Assembly: GCA_964544605.1 (NCBI GenBank)
Contig: CAZJBX010000037.1
Location: forward strand, 1 to 19,851
Source of the DNA: JAMIFN01 sp964544605
GTDB taxonomy: Bacteria > Pseudomonadota > Gammaproteobacteria > Burkholderiales > Burkholderiaceae_C
DNA length: 19,851 bases
Reading direction: 5' to 3'
Shown: one piece after another, positions 1 through 7,200 of the stretch
How positions within the stretch are numbered: position 1 is the stretch's first letter
Layout: every line of letters begins with the position of its first letter
Program-made: the position numbers and the translations under genes
Notes under the pieces: model-generated
Databases searched by the model: none
What the model was told of the DNA's origin: nothing
The model's input: only the letters and a program-made list of their open reading frames with translations

Positions 1-2
1 AG

Positions 3-200
3 ATCGCCGTCGAGATCACCGAGAAACTGCGCAACAGCACCACGGTGGATTGGCAGGTACGCGAGAGCGTACGCGCCAAACTGCGGATTCTGGTGCGGCG
101 CACGCTGCAAAAGTGGAAGTACCCGCCCGACAAGCAACCAGAGGCCGTAGAACTGGTGTTGCAGCAGGCCGAATGGCTGACGAACGAATGGAGTCAGTGA
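3..200 (+). CDS. hsdR: Type I restriction enzyme R subunit, C-terminal fragment
   Basis: The gene enters from the left edge; only its last 65 codons and a TGA stop are visible. The visible part reads as the C-terminal helical region of EcoR124-type HsdR subunits (DUF3387 type): a tryptophan followed by RESVRAKLRILVRR, then KYPPDKQ, then a run ending QQAEWLTNEW. HsdR is the ATP-dependent translocase and endonuclease of type I restriction-modification; its nuclease and helicase domains would lie upstream, outside the window. It converges with the WYL regulator gene, with 9 bp between the two stop codons and no visible terminator. Whether the full gene is intact, and whether hsdM and hsdS are present, cannot be seen. 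The family call rests on a short segment, but the RAKLR and YPPDKQ signature is distinctive. Confidence 0.8.
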   Translation: MAVEITEKLRNSTTVDWQVRESVRAKLRILVRRTLQKWKYPPDKQPEAVELVLQQAEWLTNEWSQ

Positions 201-209
201 AGCAGCGCT

Positions 210-1208
210 TTATTCAGGCGTTCTCTTGGCTGCGTTGTCGCTGCTCTGTGCCACAGGCTGTTTTTCCACCCCCCACACCGCCTCACCAAAGCCGCGCAGC
301 CAGCGCGTGAGCATGGTGCTGTCCACCACGGTGGCTTCCACGCAGAGGCTGCCGTCGGCCTGCTCGGTCAGCACTTGGTCGGTGCTCAGGCGGGTTTCGC
401 GCAGGTGCTGGCCCTCTTTGGCGGTGATGCAAAAACGCAGGCGGATGCGTTCGCCTTCGCCAAAGCCAAAACGCCCGTCGTCGTCATAGGCTTGCAAATC
501 GAATTCAGGCGGGCGCTCAAAGCTCAGGGTTGAAGCCTGCGCCGACAATATGCGGTGCAGGGCCAAGCTGCGCTCGTTTTCATAGCCCCTGAAGCGGCAA
601 ACCAAATACAGGCTTTGCCCCTGCTGCGCCAAGCCCAAGGGCATGACGGCAATATCGCGGCTTTTGCCTTGGGCGTTGCGGTAGCGCAAGTCCAGCCAGA
701 GGTTCTCATACAGGGCCTCGCTCACCACTTCAAACACGCCCGCTTTGATGGCCGGCGGCAGCAGGGGCTGGCTGGCGCTGACGACGCGCACTTTTTGCGT
801 CCATTCACGGGCGCGGTCTTGGTTGTTATCGGCCGCCAGATTGCGCCGTGCTTGGTCAAAAAATGGTGCCACAGCGGCGTTCAAATTGGCGGGCAGCAAA
901 TGCTTCAAATAGCTTTCGGCCAATTGAAACAGCACCGATTCAGCGGCGTTCAAATCTGGCAAGGCCACAGCTCTGGCTTGGCTTTTCCAGCGGTAGCCAT
1001 AGGGCCTGCTGCTTTCATCGCGTTCAATTTCAAAATGCGCGCTCAGCTCGGCCAAATGGCGTTGGATGCTGCGCTCATCGCGGTCAAAGCCCAAGCCCTG
1101 CAATTGCTCGTGCAGCTCTTGCGCCGTGACTTTGCGCTTGCGCGGAATGCGCCGCAGCAGCTCGACCGCCAACATCACAGACTCTAAATTACTTGGGCGT
1201 TTGGCCAC
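210..1208 (-). CDS. WYL-domain transcriptional regulator (BrxR/CapW-like layout)
   Basis: Predicted DNA-binding regulator of 332 aa. Residues about 8-75 form a winged helix-turn-helix, with RSIQRHLAEL as the likely recognition region. Residues about 162-222 form a WYL domain (LDLRYRNAQGKSRDI, then GQSLYLVCRFRGY and LHRI). Residues about 254-315 look like the WCX extension, ending RWLRGFGEAVWGV. I start it at the GTG at 1208 because GAGGAG lies a few bases upstream and the homology begins there; the frame stays open to an ATG at 1346, but those 46 extra residues are unlike the family. WYL regulators of this layout (BrxR, CapW) control phage-defence loci and may sense nucleic-acid ligands. Position beside hsdR suggests a similar job, but this is inferred. 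It diverges from the secreted protein at 1374, with 165 bp between them for both promoters. Confidence 0.85.
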   Translation of the reverse strand: MAKRPSNLESVMLAVELLRRIPRKRKVTAQELHEQLQGLGFDRDERSIQRHLAELSAHFEIERDESSRPYGYRWKSQARAVALPDLNAAESVLFQLAESYLKHLLPANLNAAVAPFFDQARRNLAADNNQDRAREWTQKVRVVSASQPLLPPAIKAGVFEVVSEALYENLWLDLRYRNAQGKSRDIAVMPLGLAQQGQSLYLVCRFRGYENERSLALHRILSAQASTLSFERPPEFDLQAYDDDGRFGFGEGERIRLRFCITAKEGQHLRETRLSTDQVLTEQADGSLCVEATVVDSTMLTRWLRGFGEAVWGVEKQPVAQSSDNAAKRTPE

Positions 1209-1373
1209 ATCTTTCTCCTCTGCGGGCTCACAGGCGGCCCACAAACCGCGCATTATGGGCAAAGACTGCGACAAAACCTGACGCAAAGCGAAACACAATC
1301 TGTCATGCCCCGCACTGAGATTGCGGTGGTAAGCTTGCAGCCCCACCTTCTTGCACCACCCCTGCCTGCGCCC

Positions 1374-1817
1374 ATGCTGTTTTTTCGCGCCTTGCTCACT
1401 GCCTTAGTTCTCTGCTCAAGCTGCGGCTTGGCGCAGGCTGGCCCCCATGCCGACTTGCTGGGCAAGTGCTTGGTGCTGTCTTTGAACGATGATGAAAAGC
1501 GCCTGATGGTGCGCTGGACTTACGCCATCATGAGCCACCACCCCGCCGTGGATGACCTGCCGCGTGTCAGCGCCGCCGAGAAAAAGGCACTGGACTTGGG
1601 CATGGCCCGCACCACGCAACGCCTCATCAGCATGAGCTGCCGCAAGGACACCCGCGCCGTGCTGATGCACGAAGGCCAAGCTGGGTTGCAAGAGGCTTTT
1701 GGTTTTTTGGGCACGGTGGCGCTGCAACAAATCATGGGCCATGCCGCCGTCATCGATGCCGCTTCCGAATACAGCAACTATGTCGATGACCAGCGCATTT
1801 TGCGTTCCTTGCTCTAA
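1374..1817 (+). CDS. Small secreted protein of unknown function
   Basis: A 147-aa protein whose family I do not recognise. Residues 1-22 look like a signal peptide: hydrophobic FFRALLTALVLCSS, then AQA followed by GP, a good signal peptidase I site. The mature part is mostly helical by composition and holds two cysteines (C32, C89) that could pair in the periplasm. I chose the ATG at 1374 because it opens directly onto the signal peptide; an ATG at 1305 would add 23 residues before it. No good Shine-Dalgarno sequence is visible. It lies between the divergent WYL gene and leuC, 105 bp before leuC, and nothing in the sequence links it to leucine synthesis. Intact reading frame and a sensible signal peptide support a real gene. 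Confidence 0.6.
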   Translation: MLFFRALLTALVLCSSCGLAQAGPHADLLGKCLVLSLNDDEKRLMVRWTYAIMSHHPAVDDLPRVSAAEKKALDLGMARTTQRLISMSCRKDTRAVLMHEGQAGLQEAFGFLGTVALQQIMGHAAVIDAASEYSNYVDDQRILRSLL

Positions 1818-1922
1818 ATCCACAGCGCCCGCTGCGGCGGCACGGTCTTGGCGCTCTCGGCTCTGGCGCAAAGGGCTAAAATGAGCCGCTTACATTTTTA
1901 ATCGCCACGCACAGAGGAAACC

Positions 1923-3341
1923 ATGTCACGCACGCTTTACGACAAAATTTGGGATGAACACGCCGTCCACACCGAAGCAGACGGCACCACAGTTTTGTAC
2001 ATTGACCGCCATCTGGTGCATGAAGTCACCAGCCCCCAAGCTTTTGAGGGCCTGCGCGTGGCGGGCCGCCAGCCTTGGCGCATCAGCTCTGTGGTGGCCA
2101 CCGCCGACCACAACACCCCCACCGAGGGCTGGGAGCAAGGCTATGACGGCATTGCCGACCCCATCAGCAAAGAGCAAATCCTCACGCTCGATAGCAACAT
2201 CAAAGAATTCGGCGCGGCGGCCTACTACCCCTTTATGTCAGACCGCCAAGGCATCGTGCATGTGGTTGGCCCTGAGAACGGTGCCACCCTGCCCGGCATG
2301 ACTGTGGTTTGCGGCGACAGCCACACCAGCACCCACGGCGCTTTTGGCGCTTTGGCCCACGGCATTGGCACCTCTGAGGTGGAGCATGTGCTGGCCACGC
2401 AAACCCTGCTGGCGAAAAAAGCCAAAAACATGCTAATTGAAGTGGAAGGCGAGCTGGGCACAGGCGTGACCGCCAAAGATGTGGTGCTGGCCATCATTGG
2501 TGAAATCGGCACCGCAGGCGGCACTGGCTACACCATTGAATTTGCGGGCAGCGCCATCCGCTCCCTCAGCATGGAAGGCCGCATGACCGTGTGCAATATG
2601 GCCATTGAAGCGGGCGCACGGGCGGGCTTGGTGGCTGTGGACGAGAAAACCATTGCCTACGCCAAAGGCCGCCCGATGGCCCCAAAAGGCGCAGACTGGG
2701 ACAAGGCCGTGGCCTATTGGCAAACCCTGCACTCCGATGCCGATGCCCACTTTGACGCCGTGGTGCGCCTGAAGGCCGAAGACATCAAACCCCAAGTGAC
2801 TTGGGGCACTTCGCCCGAAATGGTGGTGGCCGTGGACCAAGCCGTGCCCAACCCCGCGCAAGAGACCGACCCCGTGAAAAGCGCCGCCATGCAGCGCGCC
2901 CTCGATTACATGGGCCTGCAAGCGGACACCCCCATCACTGACATCGCCGTTGATAAAGTCTTTATCGGCTCTTGCACCAACAGCCGCATTGAAGACCTGC
3001 GCGCCGCCGCCGCCGTGGTGCAAAAACTGGGCAAAAGCAAAGCCGCCCAAGTCAAGCTGGCCATGGTGGTGCCCGGCTCTGGCTTGGTCAAGCAACAGGC
3101 CGAAGCCGAAGGTTTGGACAAAATCTTCACCGCTGCGGGCTTTGAATGGCGGCAACCGGGCTGCTCCATGTGCTTGGCCATGAACGCCGACCGCTTGGAG
3201 CCCGGCGAGCGCTGCGCCTCGACCAGCAACCGTAACTTTGAAGGCCGCCAAGGCGCAGGCGGGCGCACCCACCTCGTTAGCCCCGCCATGGCCGCCGCCG
3301 CCGCCATCTTTGGCCACTTTGTGGACGCCAGCGCCCTCTAA
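1923..3341 (+). CDS. leuC: 3-isopropylmalate dehydratase large subunit
   Basis: LeuC (472 aa) pairs with LeuD to isomerise 2-isopropylmalate to 3-isopropylmalate in leucine synthesis, using a [4Fe-4S] cluster. The aconitase-type hallmarks are present: VVCGDSHTSTHGAFG (128-142), the cluster cysteine C351 in FIGSCTNSRIEDLR, and C414 and C417 in PGCSMCLAMN, followed by CASTSNRNFEGRQG and GGRTHLVSP. Length matches the bacterial family. The ATG at 1923 follows AGAGGAAACC, a good ribosome site. A TAAAAT at 1877-1882 could be a -10 element, but I see no convincing -35. Unusually, the next gene is dcd, 19 bp on; leuD and leuB are not in the window. As an Fe-S enzyme it depends on the isc genes found downstream, though they form a separate operon. 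Confidence 0.97.
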   Translation: MSRTLYDKIWDEHAVHTEADGTTVLYIDRHLVHEVTSPQAFEGLRVAGRQPWRISSVVATADHNTPTEGWEQGYDGIADPISKEQILTLDSNIKEFGAAAYYPFMSDRQGIVHVVGPENGATLPGMTVVCGDSHTSTHGAFGALAHGIGTSEVEHVLATQTLLAKKAKNMLIEVEGELGTGVTAKDVVLAIIGEIGTAGGTGYTIEFAGSAIRSLSMEGRMTVCNMAIEAGARAGLVAVDEKTIAYAKGRPMAPKGADWDKAVAYWQTLHSDADAHFDAVVRLKAEDIKPQVTWGTSPEMVVAVDQAVPNPAQETDPVKSAAMQRALDYMGLQADTPITDIAVDKVFIGSCTNSRIEDLRAAAAVVQKLGKSKAAQVKLAMVVPGSGLVKQQAEAEGLDKIFTAAGFEWRQPGCSMCLAMNADRLEPGERCASTSNRNFEGRQGAGGRTHLVSPAMAAAAAIFGHFVDASAL

Positions 3342-3360
3342 AACAAGAAAGCCCGCCGCC

Positions 3361-3927
3361 ATGAGTCTGCTCTCCGACCGTCAAATCATTGAACTGGCCC
3401 AAACCCAGGGCATGATTGAACCCTTTGTGCCCCACCAAGTCAAAGAGGAAGACGGGCGGCGCATCATCAGCTACGGCACTTCCAGCTACGGCTACGACAT
3501 CCGCTGCGCCCGTGAATTCAAAATCTTCACCAACATCAACTCCACCATCGTGGACCCGAAGAATTTTGACGAGCGCAACTTTGTCGATTTTGAAGGCGAT
3601 GTCTGCATCATCCCGCCCAATAGCTTTGCCCTCGCCCGCACGGTGGAATACTTCCGCATCCCGCGCAATGTGCTCACCATCTGCTTGGGCAAAAGCACCT
3701 ATGCGCGTTGCGGCATTATCGTGAATGTGACCCCCTTCGAGCCCGAATGGGAAGGCTATGTCACGCTAGAATTTTCCAACACCACGCCCCTGCCTGCCAA
3801 AATCTACGCGGGTGAGGGCTGCGCCCAAGTGCTGTTTTTTGAGGGCGATGAAATCTGCCAAACCTCTTACAAAGACCGGGGCGGCAAATACCAAGGCCAA
3901 GTGGGTGTGACCCTACCCAAAACCTAA
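3361..3927 (+). CDS. dcd: dCTP deaminase
   Basis: Dcd (188 aa) deaminates dCTP to dUTP, the main route to dUMP and so to dTMP in many proteobacteria. The family pattern is clear: SYGTSSYGYDIRCAREFKIF (37-56), the substrate loop GKSTYARCGI (110-119) and the catalytic glutamate E137 in YVTLEFSN. The C-terminal GGKYQGQVGVTLPKT matches the usual end and supports an intact gene. The frame is open upstream into leuC, but the ATG at 3361 opens on the conserved MSLLSDRQI start. It lies 19 bp after leuC with only a weak AAGAAAG ribosome site, so the two are probably cotranscribed. The product dUTP is what Ung, encoded later in the window, removes from DNA after misincorporation; they are not in one operon. 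Confidence 0.96.
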   Translation: MSLLSDRQIIELAQTQGMIEPFVPHQVKEEDGRRIISYGTSSYGYDIRCAREFKIFTNINSTIVDPKNFDERNFVDFEGDVCIIPPNSFALARTVEYFRIPRNVLTICLGKSTYARCGIIVNVTPFEPEWEGYVTLEFSNTTPLPAKIYAGEGCAQVLFFEGDEICQTSYKDRGGKYQGQVGVTLPKT

Positions 3928-3969
3928 GCCCAGCATTGCTGCTCCTTCTTCTTTCAAGCCCTTGCCGCC

Positions 3970-4209
3970 ATGTATCTCCTGCTCATTGCCGTTCTTGCCA
4001 CCCTTCTCAAATACTTTGAAATCTGGCCTGCTGCCGACCTCAGTTGGTGGCACATCATTGGCCTCTTTGTCGCCACCGCCGTGTGGTGGCAAGTCTCTGA
4101 TGCGATTGGCTACAGCCGCTACAAAAACCTCAAAAGCGAAGAAAAAACGCGTGAGCGCCGCCTCAAGCGCAACCGTGACCAGCTCACGCAACGCGGCGGC
4201 AAACGCTAA
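3970..4209 (+). CDS. Small Trp-rich membrane protein (TIGR04438-like)
   Basis: A 79-aa protein with two hydrophobic segments (about 1-14 and 27-40) joined by a tryptophan-bearing stretch (IWPAADLSWWH), then VWWQVSDAIGYSRYKN and a strongly basic tail (KSEEKTRERRLKRNRDQ). This layout matches my memory of the small Trp-rich protein family TIGR04438 of Burkholderiales, whose function is unknown. The tail is probably cytoplasmic and could touch membrane lipids or nucleic acid; that is inference. It starts 42 bp after dcd without a visible ribosome site and ends 18 bp before a strong terminator, so it is likely the last gene of the leuC-dcd unit. Confidence 0.75.
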   Translation: MYLLLIAVLATLLKYFEIWPAADLSWWHIIGLFVATAVWWQVSDAIGYSRYKNLKSEEKTRERRLKRNRDQLTQRGGKR

Positions 4210-4227
4210 GCCACACGCCCTTGCCTT

Positions 4228-4264
4228 GCCGCTGAGCCCCCACTTGGGCTAACAGCGGCTTTTT
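4228..4264 (+). terminator. Intrinsic terminator after the leuC-dcd unit
   Basis: The outer stem GCCGCTG (4228-4234) pairs with CAGCGGC (4253-4259). The inner stem AGCCC (4235-4239) pairs with GGGCT (4246-4250). A two-base AA bulge separates them, the loop is CCACTT, and TTTTT follows (4260-4264). This is a textbook rho-independent terminator. It ends only 15 bp before the metZ ATG, which is unusually close. Confidence 0.85.
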
Positions 4265-4279
4265 CATTCATTGCACCCT

Positions 4280-5500
4280 ATGCCCAGCCAGCCCCCACCC
4301 TCTTACCAAGGCGATACCGCCGCCATCCGCACCGCCGTGGCCCCCAGCCAATACGGCGAGAACTCTGAAGCCCTTTTCCTCAGCAGCAGCTTCACCCACC
4401 CCGATGCCGCCACCGCCGCCCGCCGCTTTGCAGGCGAGGAAGAAGCCTTCATCTACAGCCGCTTTAGCAACCCCACTGTGGCCAGCATGGAAATGCGCTT
4501 GGCCGCACTCGAAGGCGCAGAAGCGGCCATTGGCACGGCCAGCGGCATGGGCGCACTCACCCTGCTCTGCCTCTCGCTCTTGCAATCGGGCGATCACATC
4601 GTCTGCTCGCGCTCGGTGTTTGGCTCCATCATCAAACTGCTGGCGGGTGAAATCTCGCGTTTTGGCGTCGAAACCACTTTTGTCTCACAAACCGACCCCG
4701 CCGAGTGGCAAGCGGCCATTCGCCCCGGCAAAACCAAAATTCTGCTGGCTGAAACCCCCACCAACCCCTTGACCGAAGTCTGCGACATCGCGGCCTTGGC
4801 CGACATCGCCCACAATGCCGGTGCGCTCTTGGTGGTGGACAACTGCTTTTGCACCCCTGCCCTGCAAAAACCGCTGAGCTTGGGCGCAGACATCGTCATG
4901 CAATCGGCCACCAAATACCTCGACGGCCAAGGCCGTGTGGTGGCAGGGGCTTTGTGCGCCAGCCGCGAGTTGATTGACAAAAAAATCATGCCCGTGCAGC
5001 GCAGCATGGGCTTCACCCTCTCGCCCTTCAATGCCTGGGTCGTGCTCAAAGGGCTGGAAACCCTGAAAATCCGCATGAAGGCGCATTGCGAGCAAGCCTT
5101 GGCGCTGGCGCAGTGGCTGCAAGCCCACCCCGCCGTGGCCCGTGTTTACTACCCCGGCCTGCCCAGCCACCCCCAGCACGAACTGGCCATGCGCCAGCAA
5201 AATGCCTTGGGCTACGGCGTGGGCGGTGCGGTGCTCAGCTTTGCCGTGCATGGCGACAGCCCTGAGGCCCTGCGCCGCCGCGCTTTTGAGGTCATCGACA
5301 GCACGCAAATGCTCTCCATCACCGCCAATTTGGGCGATCTCAAAACCATCATCACCCACCCCGCCAGCACCACCCACGGCCGCCTCACGGAAGACCAGCG
5401 CTTGGCCGCAGGCATCCACCAAGGCATCATTCGTGTGGCTGTGGGCCTTGAAGAACTGACCGACATCCAAGCCGATTTGGGCCGTGGCCTTGGTGCTTGA
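4280..5500 (+). CDS. metZ: O-succinylhomoserine sulfhydrylase
   Basis: A PLP enzyme of the Cys/Met metabolism family (406 aa), best read as MetZ, which makes homocysteine from O-succinylhomoserine and sulfide. Motifs: YSRFSNPT (59-66), EGAEAAIGTASGMGA (78-92), the PLP aspartate in LLVVDNCF (183-190), the PLP lysine K212 in SATKYLDGQGRVVAG, and the C-terminal ITHPASTTHG. The DGQGR form after the lysine is typical of MetZ rather than MetB or MetC. I chose the ATG at 4280; a TTG at 4271 is in frame. No ribosome site is visible and a terminator stands immediately upstream, so it must have its own promoter or be read through. The next gene, encoding a LOG protein, follows 33 bp later. Confidence 0.93.
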   Translation: MPSQPPPSYQGDTAAIRTAVAPSQYGENSEALFLSSSFTHPDAATAARRFAGEEEAFIYSRFSNPTVASMEMRLAALEGAEAAIGTASGMGALTLLCLSLLQSGDHIVCSRSVFGSIIKLLAGEISRFGVETTFVSQTDPAEWQAAIRPGKTKILLAETPTNPLTEVCDIAALADIAHNAGALLVVDNCFCTPALQKPLSLGADIVMQSATKYLDGQGRVVAGALCASRELIDKKIMPVQRSMGFTLSPFNAWVVLKGLETLKIRMKAHCEQALALAQWLQAHPAVARVYYPGLPSHPQHELAMRQQNALGYGVGGAVLSFAVHGDSPEALRRRAFEVIDSTQMLSITANLGDLKTIITHPASTTHGRLTEDQRLAAGIHQGIIRVAVGLEELTDIQADLGRGLGA

Positions 5501-5533
5501 AGCAACAAACCGAACAAAATAGGAGACACAACC

Positions 5534-6388
5534 ATGCGCAATAAACGCAGCCTCAAAGAGCACTTGATTGCCCGCTACGAAGCCAAAGAAATGGAGCGCC
5601 AAAGCTACCGCACGGCCTTTACCGACCGCGAGTTCATGAGCCGCCCGGAAACCCGTGGCATCCGCATGGAGCTGGAAATGCTCAAGCCCGATCTCATTCA
5701 AAAAGAAATGGGCATCGACCAAACCGTGGTGGTTTATGGCAGCGCCCGCTTTAAAAGCCAAGACGAGGCCCAAGCCATGATGGAAGCCGCACAAACCAGC
5801 GGCAAAGCCGCAGACTTGGCCTTGGCCGAGCGCCACCTGAGCAATGCCCGCTATTACGAAGATGCCCGCAGCTTTGGCCGCATCGTCACCGAGCACAGCT
5901 TGCGCTGCGCCCAAGAGCAACGCCTCTTTATTTGCACAGGCGGCGGCCCCGGCATCATGGAAGCGGCGAACCGAGGCGCACATGAAGCGGGCGGTAAATC
6001 TGTGGGCCTGAACATCATCCTGCCGCACGAGCAAGAACCCAACCCCTACATCACGCCTGAGCTGAGCTTTAAATTCCACTACTTCGCCATCCGCAAAATG
6101 CACTTCGTCATGCGGGCCAAGGCTTTGGTGGTCTTTCCGGGCGGCTTTGGTACGCTCGACGAACTGTTTGAAGTCCTCACCTTGGTGCAAACCAATAAGG
6201 CGCAGGCCGTGCCCATCGTGCTCTACGGCAGCGATTTCTGGAAGAAACTCTTTGATTTAGAAGTCATGGTTGAAATGGCCAGCATCTCCCCTGAAGATTT
6301 GCAGCTTTTCCAATACGCCGACAGCCCGCAAGAGTGCTGGGATTTGATCAAAGACAGCATCAACGGCAACGGCGAAAACGACCTATAA
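5534..6388 (+). CDS. LOG family (TIGR00730) nucleotide 5'-monophosphate phosphoribohydrolase
   Basis: A 284-aa Rossmann-fold protein. It carries both LOG signatures: TGGGPGIMEAANRGA (135-149) and PGGFGTLDE (202-210), the latter binding phosphate and holding the catalytic glutamate. Family members hydrolyse the N-glycosidic bond of nucleoside monophosphates. They are known for releasing cytokinin bases in plants and related organisms, and some bacterial members act on ordinary nucleotides. The protein is longer than short LOG enzymes (about 190 aa) because of an N-terminal region of about 60 residues rich in charge (KRSLKEHLIARYEAKEMERQ), as in longer bacterial relatives. The ATG at 5534 has a good AGGAG site. 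It probably shares a transcript with metZ and ends at a two-way terminator facing the isc operon. The exact substrate cannot be told. Confidence 0.85.
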   Translation: MRNKRSLKEHLIARYEAKEMERQSYRTAFTDREFMSRPETRGIRMELEMLKPDLIQKEMGIDQTVVVYGSARFKSQDEAQAMMEAAQTSGKAADLALAERHLSNARYYEDARSFGRIVTEHSLRCAQEQRLFICTGGGPGIMEAANRGAHEAGGKSVGLNIILPHEQEPNPYITPELSFKFHYFAIRKMHFVMRAKALVVFPGGFGTLDELFEVLTLVQTNKAQAVPIVLYGSDFWKKLFDLEVMVEMASISPEDLQLFQYADSPQECWDLIKDSINGNGENDL

Positions 6389-6424
6389 GCCGCCCGCCTG
6401 GCCATGCGGCCAAGCCATGCGCAC

Positions 6425-6467
6425 AAAAAAAACGCAGCAGGCTCACCACCCGCTGCGTTTTTATTTT
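6425..6467. terminator. Bidirectional intrinsic terminator between the LOG gene and iscA
   Basis: An 11-bp stem (6428-6438 with 6452-6462) reads AAAAACGCAGC and GCTGCGTTTTT, flanked by an A run on the left and a T run on the right. It can stop transcription arriving from the LOG gene on the plus strand and from the isc operon on the minus strand. The loop is 13 nt. Confidence 0.85.
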
Positions 6468-6478
6468 TGCGCTGCGGC

Positions 6479-6802
6479 CTACACGCGGAAAGATTTGCCG
6501 CAGCCGCAGCGGTCTTTCTCTTTGGGGTTGTTGAACTGAAAGCCCTCATTGAGGCCCTCTTTAACGAAGTCCAAACTCACGCCATCGACATAAATCAGGC
6601 TGTGCTGATCGACGATGACCTTCACGCCGTGGGCCTCAAACACGCTGTCCTCGCTGGCCAGCTCATCGGCGTATTCAATTTTGTAGGCCATGCCTGAGCA
6701 GCCTGATTTTTCAACGCCCAAGCGCACACCTATACCGCTGCCGCGTTTGGCCAAGGCGCGTTGCACCTGTTCGGCCGCTTGGGGGGTGAGGGTCACCGCC
6801 AT
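6479..6802 (-). CDS. iscA: Iron-sulfur cluster assembly protein IscA
   Basis: IscA (107 aa) is an A-type carrier that receives or delivers Fe-S clusters or iron. The three ligand cysteines are present: C35 in KSGCSGMAY, and C99 and C101 in DRCGCGKSF at the end. The ATG at 6802 (MAVTLTPQAA) has a strong AAGGAG site and matches the family start; the frame is open to 6835 but those 11 residues are not family-like. It is the last gene of the visible isc operon, 29 bp after the cupin gene and just before a bidirectional terminator. In many beta- and gammaproteobacteria hscB, hscA and fdx follow iscA; here they do not. Confidence 0.95.
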   Translation of the reverse strand: MAVTLTPQAAEQVQRALAKRGSGIGVRLGVEKSGCSGMAYKIEYADELASEDSVFEAHGVKVIVDQHSLIYVDGVSLDFVKEGLNEGFQFNNPKEKDRCGCGKSFRV

Positions 6803-6831
6803 ATGTCTTTCTCCTTCAATCGCGCTTGGGC

Positions 6832-7179
6832 TCAAGCCTGAGGCGCAAGCAATACAGTGAGCAAAAGGGCGCTATCGGCCAAAGCTTTCAGCGCATGGGG
6901 CTGGCCACCAGCCAAATACATGATTTGCCCCGCCTGCAAAGTGCGGCTGGCTGGGGCGGCATCCGCGCCAAAGTCGATTTCAAGCTCACCCACCAAGCAT
7001 TGCAAGGTAAGCAAGCCCGCCACTTGGTGCTGGGGCACACTTTGGCCTTGCGGCAGCACCAAGCGCATCAGTTCAATTTGCTCGGTTTTCAACAGAGCCT
7101 GCGATGCCGCTTGGCCCACAGGCCCGCCAAAATCATGCAAATCAAAGACCTCTGTATTTTGCAAATGATCTAAAGCCAT
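6832..7179 (-). CDS. Small single-domain cupin protein in the isc operon
   Basis: A 115-aa protein with a single cupin-like beta-barrel pattern: GQSVPQHQVAGLLTLQCLVGEL (about residues 53-74) as motif 1 and LQAGQIMYLAGGQPHALKAL as motif 2. Motif 1 keeps only one of the usual two histidines and lacks the usual glutamate, so metal binding may be weak or altered. The ATG at 7179 has an AAAGGAG site; the frame runs back to 7380 inside iscU, which I reject as a start. It lies between iscU and iscA on the same strand. This suggests a role tied to iron or sulfur supply, redox sensing or cluster assembly, but the sequence does not show which. A hairpin precedes it and may lower its expression relative to iscU. 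Confidence 0.75.
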   Translation of the reverse strand: MALDHLQNTEVFDLHDFGGPVGQAASQALLKTEQIELMRLVLPQGQSVPQHQVAGLLTLQCLVGELEIDFGADAAPASRTLQAGQIMYLAGGQPHALKALADSALLLTVLLAPQA

Positions 7180-7200
7180 GGTGCAACTCCTTTGCAGTAT

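Noticed and set aside
88..97. Search for CRISPR arrays, insertion sequences or prophage genes in the whole window
   Set aside because: No regularly spaced direct repeats, transposase, integrase or phage structural motifs were seen; the coordinates given are only a placeholder within the window.
555..1187. 210-codon plus-strand open frame
   Set aside because: Antisense to the WYL regulator, with no motif and no ribosome site.
2433..3362. 309-codon minus-strand open frame
   Set aside because: Antisense to leuC, which has all its cluster cysteines; rich in His, Gly and Ala as shadow frames are.
4685..6190. 501-codon minus-strand open frame
   Set aside because: It lies antisense to metZ and the LOG gene, both with strong motifs; long antisense frames are expected in GC-rich coding DNA. 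Its composition (His, Gly, Ala-rich) is shadow-like.
6343..6352. TTTGATCAAA palindrome, FNR-like at first sight
   Set aside because: It lies within LOG coding sequence and lacks the four-base spacer between half-sites of an FNR box.
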